Source: JBFLYN01 sp040756655 (GTDB lineage: Bacteria; Bacillota; Sulfobacillia; UBA8153). Taken from it: a stretch of 64,000 bases of DNA. Where the stretch lies: contig JBFLYN010000003.1 in the NCBI GenBank assembly GCA_040756655.1, positions 1 to 64,000 of the forward strand, given 5' to 3'. A model generated the notes under the pieces. It saw nothing but the letters and a program-made list of their open reading frames with translations. It had not been told where the DNA came from and made no database searches. The number at the start of each line of letters is the position of its first letter. Position 1 is the first letter of the stretch. Shown here piece after piece: positions 1 through 9,418 of the stretch. The translations under genes and the position numbers were made by a program.

Positions 1-112
1 GTGGGAACGGGAGACTGGATGGACAGCCGAACACGTGCTCTCCAGGGGACTATAGCCATAATTTTCCGCCAGAGCCTCAGGGCCGGCCATCTGCTCCCAA
101 AACCCATGTTCT

Positions 113-619
113 TCAGCATTCTCCTAGTGCCACCCATTGCTGGAGGTTGGGATCGCTGGTGGCCTGAAAGTGCTGTCCGATTCCGGTGCCCGCCGCCCGG
201 GCCAGGTTCTGGGGAAGCGCCACCTCCCCGGGCAAAGCAGGCAAGCGACCGGTTACCCGTAGCACCCCTGGATATTTGCCGGTGAGTTCCTCCCAGTCAA
301 GAGCCAGCACCTCTAGCCTGCCCACCCGTGTGTACACTGGAGATAGGATCCCGTTGATGGAGGCGATCATACCCCCGTGCCGGGCCGAATGCCGGGCGAT
401 GATTTGCTGTATATCCCGTCCGGGAGGCAGGATGGCCACCAGCTGGACCCGGTGGGTCTCCCCCTTCCCGGCAGCCTGGGACACCAGGTGTCCAAAGAAG
501 TACCCGTACAGCATGCGGCCAGTTATGCCGGTCACCATCAGTGCCGCCAGCAAGATCACCCGGACCCGGGCGTTCCTAAAGCTTAGGAGGGTCAACCGCA
601 GTGCCTGCTTTCTGCTCAT
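113..619 (-). pseudogene. FtsX-type ABC permease, N-terminal part, frameshifted or cut by window edge
   Basis: This is the N-terminal portion of a second FtsX/MacB-like permease. One membrane segment (about residues 18-40, starting RVILLAALMVTGITGRM) is followed by the start of an extracytoplasmic domain. The ATG overlaps the stop of the upstream permease (616-619, ATGA), so the two are translationally coupled. The frame ends at 113-115 after about 168 residues, far short of the usual 380-450. On the same strand a neighbouring frame stays open from about 121 to the window edge and reads like a continuation (AEEHGFWEQMAGPEALAE), so a single-base indel near 113-121 is likely. The gene would then run past position 1. 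Confidence 0.6.
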
Positions 620-2172
620 TGCAGCCGTAGCACCTCCGACGCGGTCATTCTCAACGTACTCAGGGCCGGGACGAGGCTGAACACCAAGGAGACGGAACCG
701 GTAACCCCAAGCACCATGATCCACTCTTTCCAGGCCAGCTGGGCTATAAGTCGCCACGACGTGCCCGTGGTCACCAGTACTGCGCTCCCGTACAACTGCA
801 CCAGGAGAAATCCCAAGGTTGCGCCGGTAAACGCCAACACTATGACTTCGGTCATGACCATGACCATGATATCCTGGTTACGTGCGCCCACTGCCTTGAG
901 CACCCCCAGCTCTCGGCGGCGCTCCAGCACCAGGATGGTGGCGTTGGTTGCTGCCACCAAGGCTGCTACCAGGAAAAGGATGCCGTTGAGCAGCGGGGAG
1001 ACGTCAATGGGCCGGCCCCACTGGCCGGGCAGCAGGTCCTCCGGGCGGAGCACAGGTCTAACATCCTCAGGAGCCTCCACAATGCGTTCCGGGAGACCGG
1101 CCAGGTTCGTACGCACCATCTCCCGGGGGACGCTGGTGACCGATAATGCCGGGAGAGCCTCCTGCAGCTGGGAAGCCACCGCTTCTACAAAGCCAAAGTT
1201 GTCCACGATCACCAGGATGGCGGCCGGCGACAGCACCTGGGCCATGTCGGTGACCCCGGTGGCCAGGTTCACGATCTTCTCCATGGTCCCCAGCGGGACG
1301 ATGACCTCCGGGGTGACGAAGTAGAGTTGCTCGGACGCGGTGGCAGGACCCGAAGGTGTCTCTACCTCCCAGATAATGCTCCGTGAGGGCAGCACGTAGG
1401 TCCCGATGACCGTCAGTTCCACCGTAACCGTACGGGTGTAGTCCAGGCGCGTGCGTCCCTCCTGGTCACGGAAGGGCCTGGGGACCAGAATCTGGAGCAC
1501 CTGGCCCATGGAGATGTCCGTCCCGTCAAACGACCTTCGCCCAGCATCCACCACCGCCACCATCTGGCCGTCGTCCTCCGGCCGGAAGTACCGGCCGGTC
1601 ACCATGAGTTCATTCTCGGACATAAGCCGGGCCAGCTCAGTTTCGGCCACCACGTCCCGGGCCCGGAGCACACTATGGTACACTGGCCGGGGCGACATGT
1701 AATCGGTCGGGGGGCCGTAGTACATCACGGGCACGGGGATGGTCCAGTACGGGCTGACCCGCATCACGCCCGGGACAGCCTTAATGCGGTCGATCAGGTC
1801 ATGGTAAGCCCGAGCGGACTGGGCAAGTTCCCTGCTCTGGCCGGCAGGCAGCACGTGACCCGGGTGGCGGGCTTCCGGGTGGAGATAGGCCAGCGGTCCG
1901 GTCAACTCCCCGGCATCCCGGGACCACACCCAGGGCGTGCTGTCTTCTTGGGAGAGGTGCGCGGCTTCTACCACCACCCTGCCGGGGTAGATGAGGATAT
2001 CGCCTCCCAGGAAGGCACGGTAAGTAAAGGCTTCCCCGGCCGGGTATCCCTGCTGGACCGACAGGGAAGCGGTCATCATCAGCCCGGCCATGGCCATGGC
2101 CGCCAGCGTCATCAGGCTGCGGTTGAGGTTTCTCAAGGAGTTGATGAGCCCCAGTCCTGCAAACCGGATCAT
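616..2172 (-). CDS. ABC transporter permease, FtsX/MacB family
   Basis: A 518-residue integral membrane subunit of an exporter-type ABC system. An N-terminal membrane segment near residues 18-40 is followed by a large extracytoplasmic domain of about 350 residues. Three C-terminal membrane spans form the FtsX domain, which includes the typical RRRELGVLKAVGA stretch. Its ATG overlaps the stop of the ATPase gene (ATGA at 2169-2172) and its stop overlaps the start of the next permease, so three genes form one tight operon. The substrate is unknown; MacB-type systems move peptides, lipids or drugs or act mechanically on envelope proteins. Confidence 0.85.
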   Translation of the reverse strand: MIRFAGLGLINSLRNLNRSLMTLAAMAMAGLMMTASLSVQQGYPAGEAFTYRAFLGGDILIYPGRVVVEAAHLSQEDSTPWVWSRDAGELTGPLAYLHPEARHPGHVLPAGQSRELAQSARAYHDLIDRIKAVPGVMRVSPYWTIPVPVMYYGPPTDYMSPRPVYHSVLRARDVVAETELARLMSENELMVTGRYFRPEDDGQMVAVVDAGRRSFDGTDISMGQVLQILVPRPFRDQEGRTRLDYTRTVTVELTVIGTYVLPSRSIIWEVETPSGPATASEQLYFVTPEVIVPLGTMEKIVNLATGVTDMAQVLSPAAILVIVDNFGFVEAVASQLQEALPALSVTSVPREMVRTNLAGLPERIVEAPEDVRPVLRPEDLLPGQWGRPIDVSPLLNGILFLVAALVAATNATILVLERRRELGVLKAVGARNQDIMVMVMTEVIVLAFTGATLGFLLVQLYGSAVLVTTGTSWRLIAQLAWKEWIMVLGVTGSVSLVFSLVPALSTLRMTASEVLRLQ

Positions 2173-2915
2173 CGCCCTCTACCTCCCCGGACGGTTTCCA
2201 CTACTGAACCGTCGGCCATGAAGATCACGCGGTGGGCATAGGATTCGAGTTCGGGGTCGTGAGTGACCATGGCGCATGTCTGGCGATACTGCTCGTTGAT
2301 ATGGTGGAAGACGCCTGCAATCTGTTTGGCTGTCTTGCGATCGAGGTTCCCGGTAGGCTCATCGGCCAGCAATATGGAAGGTGCGTTGGCCAGCGCCCGG
2401 GCAATAGCCACACGCTGTTGCTCGCCTCCGGATAGCTCTCCGGGCAGGTGATCGGCCCGGTGGCCCAGTCCCACCAGGTCGAGGAGTTCTTTGCAGCGCT
2501 GATCGATATACCATTGTGGTGCCGGGGTAAAAGCCATGGGGAGGGCCACGTTCTGGCGGGCAGTAAGGTGCCCGATGAGGTTGAAAAACTGGAACACGTA
2601 CCCGATTTTCCTTCGCCTGAGGTCTGCCAATGCCGCCTCGCTCAGTTCGTTGAGGACCAGGCCATCCATGATCACGCGGCCGCTGGTGGGACGGTCAAGC
2701 CCGGCCAGGAGCGATAGCAGCGTGCTCTTGCCGCTGCCGGACGGTCCCCGGATGACCACGAACTCGCCAGGGTAGATGTCAAGATCCACATTGTGAACGG
2801 CATAGATGGCGGCTCCCAGGTGAAAGGCCCGGTTCAGTTTCCGGGTCGAGAGCACAGGCTGGGGGCGCAGGTCCATGCTCTCGACAGGCCCGTAATCGAC
2901 TCGTTGGGGTTCCAC
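2169..2915 (-). CDS. ABC transporter ATP-binding protein (LolD/MacB type)
   Basis: The ATPase subunit powering the two downstream permeases, about 248 residues. Visible motifs are Walker A (GPSGSGKST), a Q-loop (YVFQFFNLI), the signature LSGGEQQRVAIARAL, Walker B (ILLADEPTG) and the D-loop NLD. I place the start at a GTG (2913-2915) preceded by a GAGGTGG ribosome site 9 bases upstream. A longer frame extends to 3065 but lacks family similarity ahead of the GTG. It is first in a three-gene operon with 4-base overlaps. Confidence 0.88.
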   Translation of the reverse strand: MEPQRVDYGPVESMDLRPQPVLSTRKLNRAFHLGAAIYAVHNVDLDIYPGEFVVIRGPSGSGKSTLLSLLAGLDRPTSGRVIMDGLVLNELSEAALADLRRRKIGYVFQFFNLIGHLTARQNVALPMAFTPAPQWYIDQRCKELLDLVGLGHRADHLPGELSGGEQQRVAIARALANAPSILLADEPTGNLDRKTAKQIAGVFHHINEQYRQTCAMVTHDPELESYAHRVIFMADGSVVETVRGGRGR

Positions 2916-3150
2916 GAAAGAACACCACCTCAGTTCGCGGACTGTACGGTATATATTAGGCCCTGAGCGGCCGGAGGAACCTCTGGCAAAAACTGATCCT
3001 AGTAGCAACATTTTTCGAAAAGCTAGGCAGAGAGCGCACCACCGTACCCCGTGGGATTTGGACACCCGGGCACGGTAACATCAGGGCCCGGGGCATTTCG
3101 TCGTTCCTGGCCCAACTCCTTGATCAGTCAGCGTGGAGCAGCAACTCCCG
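2916..3150. other. Intergenic region between ABC operon and RND remnant
   Basis: About 235 bases with no supported gene. It must carry the promoter for the ABC operon reading left; an AT-rich stretch (tatatatt, near 2949) could supply a -10 box, but I could not pair it convincingly with a -35. Confidence 0.3.
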
Positions 3151-6100
3151 TCAAAGATCCTCGGTTAGCAGCGATGGCCGGGACCTACCGGCCAGGAGAT
3201 GATAGACAACCGGAACCACCAAGAGCGTTAGAAGAGTAGAGGTGAGAAGACCGCCGATGACCGCTACTGCCAGGGGCCCCTGTAGCTCGGTGCCCTCACC
3301 CAGGCCAAGGGCCAGTGGCAAGAACCCGAGAACCGTGGTGAAAGTCGTCATGAAGATGGGCCGGATGCGGGTCCGCCCGGCTTCGACCACTGCATCATCA
3401 ACCCCCATACCCCTGCCACGCAGCTAGTTGATGAAGTCCACAAGCACGATGGCGTTGTTAACGACGATTCCGGCCAGGATAATCACGCCAATCATGGCAG
3501 TAAGGCCAAGCGCATGCCCGGACATGAGGAGGGCCAGCACCACCCCGACTACCGCCAGGGGCATGGAGAACATGATGGCAAAAGGGTGGAGCAGGGACTC
3601 AAACAAAGCCGCCATGATCATGTACACCAGTACGATGGCTAAAACCAGGGCCACGCCCAGTTCGCCGAGACCCTCCCTCATCAGCTCTGAAGCACCGGCA
3701 GCCTGCACCGAGTAGCCCTCCGGCAAATCCCATCTCTGGAACTTTCTTCATGACATCGGAGGTCACCGCTCCCAGGTCGCGGCCTTCGATCCGGGCACTG
3801 ATCTGTGCACTCACCCTCTGCCCTTGGCGAGTGATGCTGACCGGACCCAAGGCTGGCCTTATCTCGGCGACGGTTCGCAGCGGGATGGCGCGGCCTGTGA
3901 CGGTTCCCAGCAGCAGTCCTTCCAGTCGCGCCGTGTCCTCCCGGTCTTCAGGCCGGTACATGACCCGGACGTCCACGGACCTTCCGCCCTGTTCGATGCG
4001 GGTGACGATCCTCCCGTTGACGGCGTCTGCCACCACCATGGCTATCTGGGCGGGAGTAAGTCCGTTCTGTGCCGCCCGCTCCCGGTTCACCACCACCTGG
4101 ACTTCGGACACGGACATCTCCAGGTTATTAGTGATATTGGCCAACCCGGCGACGGCCTCCAGCTGGCGTTCGACCTGTCCGACCAGCCTTCTTACGCCAT
4201 CCAGATCAGAACCTGTAACGCTCAACTGAACAGTATCAGACTGGCTGCCGCCCATGGCCCCGCTGCGGTTGATGCCATAGCTAAGCTGGGCGTTCCCGCG
4301 CACTTCCTCGAGCCTCTCCCTCACGGTCTTGAGGGCAGCTTGGGTGGGCACGGCACCGGGTTTCAGGGTCACCGTGATACTCCCGATGCTGTCCCCACCG
4401 CTCGCCATGCCCATGCCCAGGCCTCCTCCTCTGCCGGCGGTGGTGGTGATGAGCTCCACCGGCACGATCTGCTCGAGCAGCAACGCCAACTCATCCACCT
4501 TGGCAGCGGTGACGTGCAGGGGAGTGCCGGCAGGCATGGCTACCCCTATGAGGAGTGACCCCTCATCCATCACGGGCATGAACTCCATGCCCACCCGGGG
4601 TGCCAGGGCCAGGCTGCCGGCCAGCACCAGCCCGGCCATGGCTAGGGTGAGGGCCCGGCGGCCAAGGACCCACTGGAGCACACGGGTGTACACATGCCCT
4701 CCAGTCCGACCCGGGCCTGCCCGGCCCGGTCTGGGTGCCTTTAGGAACCGCGCCGCCATCATGGGGATGACGGTCAGGCTCACGGCCAACGACGCCAGCA
4801 GTGAGAAGGTTACAGTTAGCGACAGTTCCCGGAAGAGCTCCCCGGGAAGCCCACCTACGAAAGCTACTGGCAGGAACACCGCCACCGTGGTAAAGGTCGA
4901 AGCCGTGATGGCCCCAGAAACCTCCTCTGCACCCTTCCGCGCGGCGACATGAGGGTCCTCCCCCAGCGAGTTCAGCCGCCGGTAGGTATTCTCAATGACC
5001 ACGATGGCGTTGTCTACCAGCATACCAACGCCAAGGGCCAGGCCGCCCAGGGTCATCAGGTTCACCGTAAGACCCTGGAAATGCATGAGTACGAAGGTCA
5101 CGATGACGGAAAAGGGAATGGCCACGCCGATAATGAGAGTGGGACGAAGATGCTTCAAAAACACCAAAAGCACTAGCATGGCGAGAACAGCCCCGGCCAG
5201 TAGGCTGATGGCCACGTTGGTCACCGACCGGACGATGAGGTTACCCTGGTCCAGGATAATGCGCAAATCAAGGTTGGAGTGGTCTTTCTCGACCCGGTCC
5301 AGTTCGCGGGCGACCGCCCGGGCCACGGTAACGGTGTTGGCATCTCCTTCCTTCTGAATGGACATACGGAGGCTCGGCCTGCCGTTGGTGGTGTTAATGA
5401 CCGTGGTCTCGGTAAGACCACCTTTACCTCGGCCACATCCGCCAACCGGATGGCCCGCATTGGGATTTGCCCACCCGCGACCGGCGGTCCCGCTGGAGGA
5501 AGTGGCTCACCCGCCGGGTCGCGCACTACTGTAACCACCAGTGATGCTAGCTCTTCCACGGTGCCCAGTTTTCCCAGGACCCTAAGACTCAGCGACTTAT
5601 CGTCCAGGCCGACCTTACCGGCCGGGTAGGTAAGATTGCTGGCTTGGATAACCGCCGAGATCTGGCCCTGGGTCAACCCATACTGGCGCAGCCGTTCCTG
5701 GTCAAGCAGAACTTGGATTTCCCTCTCTGGGGCACCGGTTATGGAGACCGCGGCAACACCATTCATTCGCTCAAGGCGGGGTTTTACCTCTGCTTCCAGC
5801 ATGGTCTTGAGGTCGATTAGGTCCTGGTCGCTGGTTGCCGCCAGTTCCATGACCGGAAGCATATTGGGGTCAAACTTGAGTAGTGACGGTCTTTGGACAC
5901 CCTCGGGAAGACGCACCCGGTCTAGCCGCTCCTGCAAATCGACCCGGGCCTCGCTCATGTTGGTGCCCCAGCTGAACTGGAGTGTGATTATGCTCGTGTT
6001 CTCCCGGGAGGTAGAACTGATGCTCTGGATGCCGGCCACGGTGGCCACGGCACTCTCCAAGGGGGCAGTTACCATAGTGGCAACCTCCTGCGGGGACGCG

Positions 6101-6258
6101 CCCGGTAGAGTGGCCATGACCACGGCTATGGGTGGGCTGATCTTGGGCATCAACTCCATGGGAGAGCTGATTAACGACACGGTGCCAAGGACTATGCAAA
6201 CCAACATGGCCATAAAGGTTGCTACTGGATGCTTGATGGACACGCGCGGAAGTCCCAC
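3151..6258 (-). pseudogene. RND multidrug efflux permease (HAE1/AcrB-like), inactivated
   Basis: Together the frames encode a full-length RND pump of about 1035 residues: inner-membrane start (GTG 6258 with GGGAGGG ribosome site), porter domains, GMLVDNAIVVIENTYR in membrane segment 4, and a C-terminal TTVLGFLPLA region. Three lesions break it. A base is missing near 5420 (after VAEVKV). One T is extra at 3725-3727 (after VPEMG). An in-frame TAG sits at 3424-3426, after IVLVDFIN, where homologues usually carry Gln. No membrane-fusion or outer-membrane partner is adjacent. A marR gene lies directly upstream and presumably once controlled it. One lesion could be a sequencing error; three make genuine decay likely. 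Confidence 0.88.
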
Positions 6259-6290
6259 AGGCTACCCTCCCGTTGACTCGCTTGGCACAT

Positions 6291-6734
6291 TCAGCAAGAG
6301 CAGACTCCGGTACCCGCCGCCAGCCGGGTGAAGATCTCCAAAAGCCGCTCCATGTCCTCTTGGGACAGGCACGCCAAGCACTGGCGCATGAGGTCGGTCC
6401 GCCTGGACTCCAGCTGCGCCAGCTTGGCCACGCCCGTCTCGGTCAGCGTCATCCGGACGATGCGACGGTCCTGTTCATCCCGGTGCCGGGCGAGCCACCC
6501 TGCAGCGTGCAACCGGTCGGCCAGGAGAGTCACGGCGCTGAGAGTAACACCCATCATCCGAGCAGCATCGGAAACCGTCAAGGAATCATTCTCACCTATC
6601 TGGTGCATGAGGAAAAATTGGGCCGGGGTCACACCCTCCGCCGCCAGTCTGTCTGCCAGCTCCCGGCCAAGCCAGCGCGTAACCTCCTGAAACGCCTGGT
6701 TCAGGAGGGCACAGCTCTCCTCAAACCGGTCCAT
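6291..6734 (-). CDS. MarR-family transcriptional regulator
   Basis: A 147-residue winged-helix regulator. The helix-turn-helix lies near residues 50-75 (LTVSDAARMMGVTLSAVTLLADRL), followed by the wing with the conserved D.RDRR-like motif (RDEQDRRIVRMTLTETG). The C-terminus ends in a Cys pair (GVCSC), which could respond to oxidants or metals, though that is inference. Ribosome site GAGGTGA lies 6 bases before the ATG. It lies 32 bases upstream of the efflux-pump remnant and in the same direction, the usual place for a local drug-responsive repressor. A promoter with an overlapping palindrome precedes it, consistent with autoregulation. Confidence 0.88.
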   Translation of the reverse strand: MDRFEESCALLNQAFQEVTRWLGRELADRLAAEGVTPAQFFLMHQIGENDSLTVSDAARMMGVTLSAVTLLADRLHAAGWLARHRDEQDRRIVRMTLTETGVAKLAQLESRRTDLMRQCLACLSQEDMERLLEIFTRLAAGTGVCSC

Positions 6735-6784
6735 GCCTCATCACCTCGCTCCTTTGCCAACGCTTTGGCCCCTAAATTGTTAAG

Positions 6785-6801
6785 ACAGGTAAAGTATACC
6801 T
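6785..6801. promoter_or_regulatory. Palindromic MarR operator candidate
   Basis: A perfect inverted repeat, CAGGTA-N5-TACCTG, covers the -10 box of the marR promoter. Size and position fit an autoregulatory MarR-dimer site; binding is inferred. Confidence 0.55.
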
Positions 6802-6821
6802 GGTTTCCCAGCAGGCGGTCA
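6792..6821 (-). promoter_or_regulatory. Promoter of marR-efflux operon
   Basis: Reading leftward, a -35 box TTGACC (6816-6821) and a -10 box TATACT (6792-6797) are separated by 18 bases. Both match the sigma-A consensus well and lie about 60 bases before the marR start. Confidence 0.65.
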
Positions 6822-6950
6822 AGGAAGGTAACCGGGCAAAGGAGTAAGCAAGGTCGGTGGCTTCTGGGCAGACCCGGAACTTTGTGCCCGCACCCGAGTC
6901 TATAGATCAGGGGAATGTAGGCAACATATACGGGAGGGGGTCCTGCAAAC

Positions 6951-8201
6951 ATGGCCAGACCGTCACTTTACGCGCTCATACTGGTAACATTCCTAGCCAC
7001 CACGACCCTGTGGCCGCTGGGCTGCGCCAGACGCCCCGGCGACCTGGAAGCCGCGCCGGCAAGACCGGAGCCTGCAAGTGAGGTGGACACCTTGGTGGTA
7101 GCAGCTTACACCGGCTTTGCGCTGGAATTGTTCGCGCAGCTCCGCAGCGACCGTCCTGGGGAGAATATCTTCTTGTCTCCGGCCAGCGTAGCCGTGGCAC
7201 TGGCCATGACCTACAATGGAGCTGAAGGCCTCACTCGTGAGGCCATGGCCCAAGTCCTCGGCATCCAGGACCTGGACGCGGCCCGTTTCAACGAGGGAAA
7301 CCGCAACCTGCTTTCGGTGCTGGAAAACCCCGATCCCAAGGTGGAAGTAACCCTGGCCAACTCCCTTTGGGCCAGGCTAGGGTTTTCCTTCCACCGGGCC
7401 TTCTTGGAGACAAACCGTAGCTACTATGCCGCCGAGATCCGGGAGGTGGACTTTGACCAGCCCGGGAGCCCGGCCACCATCAACGCCTGGGTTAGCGAGA
7501 AGACCCGGGGCAAGATCCCGAGTATCGTCCAGAGGATCGACCCCGACCACATCCTCTTTCTCGTCAACGCCATCTATTTCAAAGGCAGCTGGACAACGCA
7601 ATTTGAGAAGAAGGCCACCAAGGATGGCACCTTCACCCTCCCGGACGGCTGGCAAGTGACCCATCCCATGATGTCCCGGTCGGGAACTTTCGAGTATTAT
7701 CACGGTGACGGGTTCCAGGCGGTGAGGCTGCCTTATGGAGAGGGTCGCACCAGCATGTACGTGTTCTTGCCCGATGCCGAGTCCGACCTGGCTGCCTTTC
7801 TCGAGGCGCTGAACCCCCAGGCCTGGGAATACTGGCTGGGCCAGTTCGGGAAGCAGGAAGGCTACCTGGTCCTCCCCCGTTTCAAAGTGGAAGCCGAGTT
7901 CGATCTCTCAGATTCGCTCAAGGCCCTGGGCATGGAGGTGGCCTTCGACCCGGACCGGGCGGACTTCTCCGGCATGTGCCCGGTGCCTCCCTCGGTCTTC
8001 ATTGGCAGCGTAAAGCACAAGGCTTTCGTAGAGGTGAACGAGGAGGGCACAGAGGCTGCTGCTGTTACCTCTGTTGAGATGAGGGTCACCGCCATGCCCA
8101 AGACCTTCCAGATGTTGGTGGACCGCCCCTTCGTCTTTGCCATCCGTGATGATGTTACGGGCGTGATCCTGTTCATGGGAGCAGTCCTGGACCCAAGGTA
8201 G
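6951..8201 (+). CDS. Serpin-family protease inhibitor, predicted lipoprotein
   Basis: A 416-residue serpin. A hydrophobic signal segment ends in LGCA, a lipobox with Cys at about residue 25, so the inhibitor is probably tethered outside the cell. The serpin core follows (NIFLSPASVAVALAMTYNGA; the shutter region NAIYFKGSW). The hinge of the reactive loop reads EVNEEGTEAAAVTS; small residues here are typical of inhibitory serpins able to insert the loop. Counting from the hinge Gly as P15 puts P1 near Thr or Val in EMRVTAMP, though I cannot fix it to one residue. The family C-terminus (FVFAIRD...ILFMGAVLDP) is complete. Ribosome site GGAGGGGG precedes the ATG. It ends in TAG. Confidence 0.9.
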   Translation: MARPSLYALILVTFLATTTLWPLGCARRPGDLEAAPARPEPASEVDTLVVAAYTGFALELFAQLRSDRPGENIFLSPASVAVALAMTYNGAEGLTREAMAQVLGIQDLDAARFNEGNRNLLSVLENPDPKVEVTLANSLWARLGFSFHRAFLETNRSYYAAEIREVDFDQPGSPATINAWVSEKTRGKIPSIVQRIDPDHILFLVNAIYFKGSWTTQFEKKATKDGTFTLPDGWQVTHPMMSRSGTFEYYHGDGFQAVRLPYGEGRTSMYVFLPDAESDLAAFLEALNPQAWEYWLGQFGKQEGYLVLPRFKVEAEFDLSDSLKALGMEVAFDPDRADFSGMCPVPPSVFIGSVKHKAFVEVNEEGTEAAAVTSVEMRVTAMPKTFQMLVDRPFVFAIRDDVTGVILFMGAVLDPR

Positions 8202-8249
8202 TCCCGCAACAGTAACACCCAAGGCCTGGACCGGAATTGGGGAGGAGTT

Positions 8250-9062
8250 CTATCTGGCTGCGGTTCCTTCACAGGGTACACCAGGACCGGCCCCCAGGAA
8301 AGCCCGGATGGAATCCCGGACCCAGGCTATGACCCTGGCATCTTCGGGACTGGCAGGGCTCATCTGATCCGCAGTGAGCAGGTATAGGGCCAGTGCTGCC
8401 AGGCCCCTGGACTCCACCGTCTGGCCCGGGGTCTCCCGTAGCCCTCCGGCCAGACGGTGCTGGAGGGTCCAGGGTGAACAGATCCCCACCGCGTCCTGGA
8501 CCTGCTCGAAATACGAGTTTTCCGTCTCGATCAGCACCCCTTTGCTCACGGCCATCACCTCCGTGAGTCCCAAAAAGAGGCCCAATGTCCCGTACGCGGC
8601 TCTTCCATGGTCTCCCCGGGACAACCCGGACATGACCTTTTGAGCTTCCTCGGCCAGCTCGGCCAGGGTCCTGCTGGCGTATGCCCGGGCTGAATCCTCC
8701 AGTTGCTCCCACCTGAAATCCCTGGCTTGCTGGATGAGGCCTTGAAGGACCCCGCCACGGTCCACCAGTACGCGCGCCTGCCTCAGCCCTGTTACTGCCC
8801 AGATGGCCTTGGCCGGGAGTAGTAGCTCCCGTCTGCACGCCTCGATGGTGGTAGTGGTAATAGAGATGAGATGGTCATCATGTACTTCCACTGCCAGTTG
8901 CTTTTCCTGGAGATCCCGGGCGAACCTCCAAAGATCAACATCGCTGCGGGCGACGGCATCTCCCCGGGCATGACTTCCCGTCAGGGCCATGGCTACAATG
9001 GTCGGGTGATCCCACCTATCCACGAGGCGCTTTACCAGTTCAGGCCGCAGCATTGCACTCAT
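8250..9062 (-). CDS. Nucleotidyltransferase-fold protein
   Basis: A 270-residue protein with an N-terminal polymerase-beta-like nucleotidyltransferase motif (GSHARGDAVARSDVDLW, about residues 29-45). It supplies the GS and the DxD metal ligands, so it is probably catalytically competent. The remaining 200 residues are helical and resemble the substrate domain of aminoglycoside/kanamycin nucleotidyltransferase-like proteins; the acceptor is unknown. It is convergent with the serpin gene. No clear ribosome site precedes the first ATG, and a second ATG three codons later (GGATGAG upstream) is an alternative start. Confidence 0.7.
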   Translation of the reverse strand: MSAMLRPELVKRLVDRWDHPTIVAMALTGSHARGDAVARSDVDLWRFARDLQEKQLAVEVHDDHLISITTTTIEACRRELLLPAKAIWAVTGLRQARVLVDRGGVLQGLIQQARDFRWEQLEDSARAYASRTLAELAEEAQKVMSGLSRGDHGRAAYGTLGLFLGLTEVMAVSKGVLIETENSYFEQVQDAVGICSPWTLQHRLAGGLRETPGQTVESRGLAALALYLLTADQMSPASPEDARVIAWVRDSIRAFLGAGPGVPCEGTAAR

Positions 9063-9418
9063 CCGTTTCTAGTCTATGGACAGTGGATTTCAACCTGGGA
9101 GCCCAAAGGACCTCCCCGGGAGCATACCAGATCTCCAACGCCGAGGGCTCCGAGGCACTGCTGGACAGAGGCGGCACACCGGGACCAAGGTCCCTCACAG
9201 GCCGGTATCCAACCATCCCTAGTGGGTACCCGCCGTCGTCCCTGTGCCCAAGCGCTCCACTCCACCAGCGACTCCCATCTGCGCCCCGGGCCAACCGGGG
9301 GCACCCATGACTAGCAATGAACCAGACATCGGTTCCCAGAGCTCCTAAGGGGGTGACATTTTCGTTGTCCCTTGGCACGCGCTGTTACGCTGATGCGTCG
9401 GCGCAAGTGTCGACTCGG
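9063..9418. other. Gene-poor interval
   Basis: About 355 bases without a recognisable gene. Minus-strand frames are open for 75-110 codons but lack family similarity and a ribosome site. I regard it as spacer or heavily decayed coding sequence. Confidence 0.3.
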
